Source: Pseudomonas koreensis
Lineage (GTDB): Bacteria > Pseudomonadota > Gammaproteobacteria > Pseudomonadales > Pseudomonadaceae
Length of the DNA stretch: 64,000 nucleotides
NCBI RefSeq assembly: GCF_025447595.1
Contig: NZ_JAOEJU010000029.1
Location: forward strand, 1-64,000
Direction of reading: 5' to 3'
Position 1 is the first letter of the stretch, and every line of letters begins with the position of its first letter. A program made the translations under genes and the position numbers. A model generated the notes under the pieces. That model did no database searches. It was given only the letters and a program-made list of their open reading frames with translations, and was not told the origin of the DNA. This document shows positions 59,408-64,000 of the stretch, piece after piece.

Positions 59408-61567
59408 GTGTTCGCTCGTCTTTTTGTCCTGCCCTGCCTGTTCCTTGTCTGCCTGATGACCCTGATGTCGCCGGCGCCTGCCGACGCCGCCGGTCTGCCG
59501 GGGCTGCTCACGGGCTCCGGCAATACTCAGCCAGAAGCTCAGGCGCCGCTCGGCCAGTCGCTGGACGAAGTCATCAAGTCGCTGGAAAACGACAAGCAAC
59601 GCGCCCAGTTGCTGACCGACCTGAAAAAACTGCGCGATGCCACGAAAAAAGCCCAGGCCAGCCCGGAAGAAGGAGTGTTGGGGCTGATCGGCGGCACCCT
59701 CGCCACTTTCGAAAAACAGTTCACCGGCGCCGACAGCCCGCTCAATCGCTGGTCCGCCGAATTCGACATGGCTCAGGACGAATTGAAAGGCCTGATGCTG
59801 CCGGCCAGCGAATGGCTGCCGATCATCTTTGCCTTCGCCGTGATCCTCGCGGTCTGGAGCCTGCTCGCCGCCGCCCTGATCTGGCTCGGCCATCGGGTAC
59901 GCATGCGCTTCGGCCTGACTGAAGAACTGCCCCAACACCCCAAGGCCCTCGACATGCTGCGCTTCGCCCTGCGCAAACTTGGGCCGTGGATGATTGCGTT
60001 GGTGATCACCGTGTACATGAGCTACGCGCTGCCGTCGTCACTGGGCAAAAGCCTGGCAATGGTGTTGGCATATGCGTTGGTGGTCGGCACCTGCTTCTCG
60101 GCTATCTGCGTGATCGCCTTCTCCGTACTCGACGGCCCGCACCGCCATCGCGCGCTATACATCCTGCGCCACCAGGCCTTCCGCCCGTTGTGGCTGATCG
60201 GCAGCTTCGCCGCCTTCGGTGAAGCCCTGAGCGATCCGCGGCTGGTAGCCGGCCTCGGCGTGCACCTGGCCCATACTGCCGCCACGGTCGCCAACGTCCT
60301 CGCGGCACTGTCGACCGGCCTGTTCATCCTGCGCTTCCGCCGGCCGATCGCCCACCTGATCCGCAACCAGCCGCTGTCCCGCCGCCTGACCCGCCGAGCC
60401 CTCAGCGACACCATCGAAATCCTCGGCACCTTCTGGTACGTCCCGGCGCTGGTCCTCGTGGGCATTTCCCTGTTCGCTACCTTCGTCTCCGCCGGCGACA
60501 CCAGCACCGCACTGCGCCAGTCGCTGATCTGCACTGTGCTGCTGGTCTTGTGCATGGTCATCAACGGCCTCGTCCGCCGCCACGCCCTCAGACCCCAACG
60601 CGGCCCAAAACGCCACGCGTTGTATTCCGAGCGCCTGAAAAGCTTCTTCTACACCCTCGCGCATTTGCTGGTGTGGCTGGCCTTCATCGAACTCGGCCTG
60701 CGGGTCTGGGGCATGTCACTGATCGGCTTCACCGAAGGCGAAGGCCACGACGTCAGCGTAAAAATCTTCAGCCTGATCGGCACACTGATCTTCGCCTGGC
60801 TGATCTGGATCCTCAGCGACACCGCCGTCCACCACGCCCTCACACGCTCGCGCAAAGGCCTGGCCAACGCCCGCGCACAAACCATGATGCCGCTGATCCG
60901 CAACGTGCTGTTCGTGGCGATCTTCATCATCGCCCTGATCGTCGCCCTGGCAAACATGGGCATGAACGTCACACCCCTGCTGGCCGGTGCCGGCGTGATC
61001 GGTCTGGCCATCGGCTTCGGCGCCCAGTCGCTCGTAGCGGACCTGATCACCGGCCTGTTCATCATCATCGAAGACTCCCTGGCCATCGACGACTACGTCG
61101 ACGTCGGCGGCCACCTCGGCACCGTCGAAGGCCTGACCATCCGCACCGTACGCCTGCGGGACATAGACGGCATCGTCCACACCATCCCGTTCAGCGAAAT
61201 CAAAAGCATCAAAAACTACTCCCGCGAATTCGGCTACGCCATCTTCCGCGTGGCCGTGCCGTTCAACATGAGCATCGACGAAGCCATCAAACTGATGCGC
61301 GACGTCGGCCAGAAAATGCGCACAGACCCGCTGCAGCGACGCAATATCTGGTCGCCACTGGAATTTCAGGGCGTGGAAAGCTTTGAATCCGGCAACGCGA
61401 TATTGCGTGCACGGTTCAAGACTGCACCGATCAAACAATGGGAAGTTTCACGGGCGTTCAATTTGTCGCTGAAACGACATCTGGATGAAGCCGGCCTGGA
61501 CCTGGCGACGCCGAGGATGAATGTGCAAGTGATCACAGCAGGTGGTGGTGGCCAGACCCAGGAATAG
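59408..61567 (+). CDS. large MscS-type mechanosensitive channel
   Basis: This is a 719-residue inner-membrane protein. A signal peptide (to about residue 27, PADAA) and a periplasmic helical domain precede roughly ten membrane helices. The pore helix is GMNVTPLLAGAGVIGLAIGF followed by GAQSLVADLITGLFIIIEDS, then the cytoplasmic MscS beta domain (DYVDVGGHLGTVEGLTIRTV). The size and layout resemble YbiO-type channels that relieve osmotic shock. GTG start. Confidence 0.9.
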   Translation: MFARLFVLPCLFLVCLMTLMSPAPADAAGLPGLLTGSGNTQPEAQAPLGQSLDEVIKSLENDKQRAQLLTDLKKLRDATKKAQASPEEGVLGLIGGTLATFEKQFTGADSPLNRWSAEFDMAQDELKGLMLPASEWLPIIFAFAVILAVWSLLAAALIWLGHRVRMRFGLTEELPQHPKALDMLRFALRKLGPWMIALVITVYMSYALPSSLGKSLAMVLAYALVVGTCFSAICVIAFSVLDGPHRHRALYILRHQAFRPLWLIGSFAAFGEALSDPRLVAGLGVHLAHTAATVANVLAALSTGLFILRFRRPIAHLIRNQPLSRRLTRRALSDTIEILGTFWYVPALVLVGISLFATFVSAGDTSTALRQSLICTVLLVLCMVINGLVRRHALRPQRGPKRHALYSERLKSFFYTLAHLLVWLAFIELGLRVWGMSLIGFTEGEGHDVSVKIFSLIGTLIFAWLIWILSDTAVHHALTRSRKGLANARAQTMMPLIRNVLFVAIFIIALIVALANMGMNVTPLLAGAGVIGLAIGFGAQSLVADLITGLFIIIEDSLAIDDYVDVGGHLGTVEGLTIRTVRLRDIDGIVHTIPFSEIKSIKNYSREFGYAIFRVAVPFNMSIDEAIKLMRDVGQKMRTDPLQRRNIWSPLEFQGVESFESGNAILRARFKTAPIKQWEVSRAFNLSLKRHLDEAGLDLATPRMNVQVITAGGGGQTQE

Positions 61568-61982
61568 ACCCCGACCGCCAGGCCACTATCGCCGGCAAAC
61601 CCGATCGCAAAATGCGGCGCAGCCGCCCCACTCAACACAATGAGCGTTAGCTCGAGTACCGCTTTTGACGTGCCGGCCCCGTTGGGAGGCTGAGTGGAGG
61701 GATTTATCCGGGGGTGGGAGCGCAGCGACCGTTTGGCGAAGCCAAACACATCGAGAGGAGGTGCAGCGAAGCAAACCGTAGGCGATGCCCCCGGATCAAT
61801 CCCGGAGCGAAGGGACGCCGAGCCACAGCGAGGCGCCGAACATTGGGGCAAAGACCTTTGCTTCCTTTGGGGCGTTTGCCAAAGGGAGTCGCTGTAAAAG
61901 CGAAACCGTCAGCGGCAGCACCCGAAGAAACGGATATGTACACAGTCAACCCAAAACCTGGTCGGCCCAGCGGCCGCCAAGG
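61568..61982. repeat. intergenic element resembling a multi-copy pseudomonad sequence
   Basis: The core, about 61700-61945, has the hairpin GTTTGGCGAAGCCAAAC at 61731-61747 and recurring AGCGA units (AGCGACCG, AGCGAAGC, AGCGAAGG, AGCGAGGC). Open frames on both strands give only odd-composition proteins. I recall near-identical blocks between genes in other P. fluorescens-group genomes, but could not check. No promoter or known repeat class assigned. Confidence 0.4.
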
Positions 61983-62696
61983 TCAAACAACATCAACCCC
62001 AACGTGAATCGCATCATGCCGCCAAAACTCCAGATCACAATCAATCAACCGCCCAGCCTGATCATAATTAACCCGAGCAATCCTCAACCCCGGACTCCCC
62101 ACCGACACCCGCAACGCCGCCGCCGCATCGACCGATAAAGACGTAGGCACAATCTCGAACCGCACCCGCCCATAATGCAAATCGTAATGCCGCGCATAAA
62201 GCTCGGTAATCGACTGATTCAAATCAAACTCCAGAATCCCCGGAAAAAACTGCGGATTCAGATAATGCTCCACATACAACACCAACCGCCCATCGATCCG
62301 CCGCGACCGGCAAATCTGAATCACGCTCGACAACGCCGGCAACTGCAACCAGGCACAGACCGCCGCTGACGCCGGTTGTAACCGCGCCGAAATAACCTCG
62401 GTCGACGGCACCCGCCCCTGCGCACTGACCATCGCGTGAAAGTGACTGCGCTGCATCAGGTTGTAAGCCAGACGCGGTGGTGACACGAACCAGCCCCGCC
62501 GCTCCTCGCGATAAATCTGCCCTTGCGCCTCCAACTGCAACAAGGCTTCACGCACCGTAATCCGGGTCGTGCCGAACAGCTCACTGAGCTTGCGCTCGGC
62601 CGGCAACTTGCTCCCCGCCGCCAGCAACCCATGGTCGAGTTGCTCCTGAAGGATCTGGCCAATCGCTGTCACCGCTTTTGTTGCCTCATCGCGCAT
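61983..62696 (-). CDS. GntR family regulator with UTRA domain
   Basis: This is a 237-residue HutC/PhnF-type regulator. The N-terminal winged helix (GSKLPAERKLSELFGTTRIT, VREALLQLEAQG) binds DNA, and the C-terminal UTRA domain (RLQPASAAVCAWLQLPALS to DCDLEFWRHDAIHV) senses a small molecule. It is divergent from a solute-binding protein gene, and both control regions share TGNNCTAGACCA sites. Position matches P. aeruginosa PA3249. ATG preferred to the TTG one codon before. Confidence 0.87.
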   Translation of the reverse strand: MRDEATKAVTAIGQILQEQLDHGLLAAGSKLPAERKLSELFGTTRITVREALLQLEAQGQIYREERRGWFVSPPRLAYNLMQRSHFHAMVSAQGRVPSTEVISARLQPASAAVCAWLQLPALSSVIQICRSRRIDGRLVLYVEHYLNPQFFPGILEFDLNQSITELYARHYDLHYGRVRFEIVPTSLSVDAAAALRVSVGSPGLRIARVNYDQAGRLIDCDLEFWRHDAIHVGVDVV

Positions 62697-62710
62697 CAAC
62701 GTTACCTATC

Positions 62711-62722
62711 TGGACTAGACCA
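62711..62722. promoter_or_regulatory. operator candidate next to the GntR gene
   Basis: TGGACTAGACCA is nearly palindromic and close to TGGTATAGACCA, the reported site of the related regulator PhnF. It lies 15 bases upstream of the regulator ATG, so autoregulation is likely. Confidence 0.5.
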
Positions 62723-62880
62723 GCACTGTTTCGGGGCAAAACCGCACAGCTATTGCGCCGTTTGATTGTGTTTCAAGCCTAGGCAGTGCAGATGACCGAG
62801 AGATGACAAAACTACCGAACGGTCGCCCTGACAACTTGCAATACATCGGCCAAGTCCCTTGCTCTCCGGGCCTTTCAAGC

Positions 62881-62887
62881 TGGTCTA
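62881..62887. promoter_or_regulatory. operator half-site
   Basis: TGGTCTA is the inverted half of the two full sites and lies between them. Confidence 0.3.
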
Positions 62888-62989
62888 CGCTTACCCGGCA
62901 GCCGTCGATACCGGAGAACTAAAAGGCTGGCGGGGCAATTGCCGACATCAAAATGTCATCCAGCCGCCTTAGATTGGCTCAGGTATTGC

Positions 62990-63001
62990 TGACCTAGACC
63001 A
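62990..63001. promoter_or_regulatory. operator candidate before the solute-binding protein gene
   Basis: TGACCTAGACCA shares CTAGACCA with the site at 62711 and lies 47 bases before the transporter ATG, where repression would be expected. Confidence 0.5.
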
Positions 63002-63047
63002 ACACAAACCGCAATCGCAGCGTTGAACACGACCAAGGAGCTTCGGA

Positions 63048-64000
63048 ATGAAACAGCTTTTCCTGGCAACACTGTTAGGCTCGACCATTGCCATGTGCAC
63101 CGCCGCCATGGCGGCTGATGATCTGAAAACCCTCGAAGCCGCTGCGAAAGCGGAAGGCGCCGTCAACAGCGTCGGCATGCCCGATGACTGGGCCAACTGG
63201 AAAGGCACCTGGGAAGACCTGGCCAAGAACTACGGCCTCAAACACATCGACACCGACATGAGCTCGGCCCAGGAAATCGCCAAGTTCGCCGCCGAGAAAG
63301 ACAACGCCACCGCCGACATCGGCGACGTCGGCGCTGCCTTCGGCCCGATCGCGGTCAAGCAAGGCGTGGTGCAACCGTACAAACCAACCACCTGGGATCA
63401 AGTGCCAGCATGGGCCAAGGACAAGGACGGCAACTGGGCGCTGGCCTACACCGGCACCATCGCCTTCATCGTCAACAAGAAGCTGCTGCACGGCTCCGAA
63501 GTACCGACCAAATGGGCTGACCTCAAGGGCGGCAAATACAAGGTTTCCATCGGTGACGTGAGCACTGCCGCACAAGCTGCCAACGGCGTACTCGCCGCAG
63601 CACTGGCCAACGGTGGCGACGAGAAAAACCTCCAGCCTGCCCTGCTGCTGTTCGCAGACATCGCCAAGCAGGGTCGCCTGTCGATGGCCAACCCGACCAT
63701 CGCCACCATGGAAAAAGGCGAGATCGAAGTCGGTGTGGTCTGGGACTTCAACGGCCTGAGCTACAAGGCCAAGATGGCCAACCCGGATGACTACGTGGTG
63801 CTGATCCCGTCCGATGGCTCGGTGATTTCCGGCTACACCACCATCATCAACAAATACGCGAAGAACCCGAACGCCGCCAAGCTGACCCGCGAATACATCT
63901 TCAGCGACGCCGGCCAGACCAACCTCGCCCGTGGCAACGCCCGTCCGATCCGCGCCGAGCACCTGACCCTTCCGGAAGACGTGAAAGCCAAACTGCTGCC
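63048..64000 (+). CDS. ABC transporter periplasmic substrate-binding protein (3' truncated)
   Basis: 317 residues are visible; the stop lies beyond the window. A signal peptide (MKQLFLATLLGSTIAMCTAAMA) precedes a type-2 periplasmic binding fold: EGAVNSVGMPDDWANWKGTW, ADIGDVGAAFG and AYTGTIAFIVNKK. Relatives bind iron, polyamines, phosphonates or phosphate esters. The PhnF-like regulator next door favours a phosphorus compound, but this is inference. AAGGAG precedes the ATG by seven bases. Confidence 0.85.
   Translation, partial: MKQLFLATLLGSTIAMCTAAMAADDLKTLEAAAKAEGAVNSVGMPDDWANWKGTWEDLAKNYGLKHIDTDMSSAQEIAKFAAEKDNATADIGDVGAAFGPIAVKQGVVQPYKPTTWDQVPAWAKDKDGNWALAYTGTIAFIVNKKLLHGSEVPTKWADLKGGKYKVSIGDVSTAAQAANGVLAAALANGGDEKNLQPALLLFADIAKQGRLSMANPTIATMEKGEIEVGVVWDFNGLSYKAKMANPDDYVVLIPSDGSVISGYTTIINKYAKNPNAAKLTREYIFSDAGQTNLARGNARPIRAEHLTLPEDVKAKLL

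Larger units (their letters stand above)
62697..63047. other. divergent control region of the GntR regulator and the transporter
   Basis: This 351-base gap holds the regulator and transporter promoters and three operator-like elements listed separately. No further gene is supported. Confidence 0.5.

Noticed and set aside
61704..62007. Open frames in the AGCGA-rich intergenic element
   Set aside because: Products are Arg/Pro-rich, overlap on both strands and have no credible starts.

Overview
The window is chromosomal DNA of a Pseudomonas, most likely of the P. fluorescens group. The evidence is the GC-rich coding, the pseudomonad-only small families (for example a DUF3509 protein), REP palindromes of the pseudomonad type (GTGGGAGCGAGCTTGCTCGCGAA and GTGGGAGCCAGCCTGCTGGCGAT variants), and gene order that I recall as close to P. 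aeruginosa PA1674-PA1687 (folE to speE) and PA3242-PA3250 (acyltransferase, minCDE, rluA, apeB, GntR regulator). No comparison was run, so species is not claimed.

Layout. 1-2.3 kb: 3' end of an rhs gene whose exchangeable tip looks like a cholera-toxin-type ADP-ribosyltransferase, followed by an ATGA-coupled candidate immunity gene and two more immunity-like orphan genes, all AT-rich. 2.3-5.2 kb: small conserved pseudomonad genes, a tandem pair of glycine-zipper proteins, a YbjQ-type protein and tRNA-Ser(GGA). 5.4-12.5 kb: crotonase, PlsC, CorA, a glutamine amidotransferase and a fatty-acid beta-oxidation pair (multifunctional FadB-like protein plus thiolase). 12.8-17.2 kb: a cytochrome c protein and the transglutaminase / alpha-E / circularly permuted ATP-grasp operon. 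17.6-23.7 kb: rraB, speE, an ankyrin protein, a FATP-type acyl-CoA synthetase and DUF3509. 23.9-28.1 kb: methionine salvage genes mtnC, mtnD, mtnB with an MFS transporter and aroC. 28.2-38.3 kb: hydrolases, prmB, an Smr protein, two tandem AT-rich acyltransferases, folE, a glutaredoxin, and an aminotransferase divergent from a MarR regulator.

38.3-51.4 kb is a purine locus. It has a purine permease, uraH, puuE, uraD, alc, allA, puuD (urate hydroxylase with a cytochrome c domain), a second NCS2 permease and two Tsx-like outer-membrane channels. Together these encode every step from urate to glyoxylate plus two urea. Three copies of a palindrome TTGTAYACAA lie in the control regions of the permease, uraH and puuE, suggesting one repressor whose gene is outside the window. 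An unrelated 546-residue effector-like protein sits inside this locus.

51.5-64 kb: a patatin-like lipase, a lauroyl-acyltransferase family protein, minC-minD-minE, rluA, a glycosyltransferase-like protein, aminopeptidase apeB, a large MscS channel, an intergenic element that resembles repeats in other pseudomonad genomes, and a UTRA-type GntR regulator divergent from a substrate-binding protein cut by the window end. The regulator and transporter share PhnF-like palindromes. No CRISPR array, insertion sequence, prophage or rRNA operon was seen.
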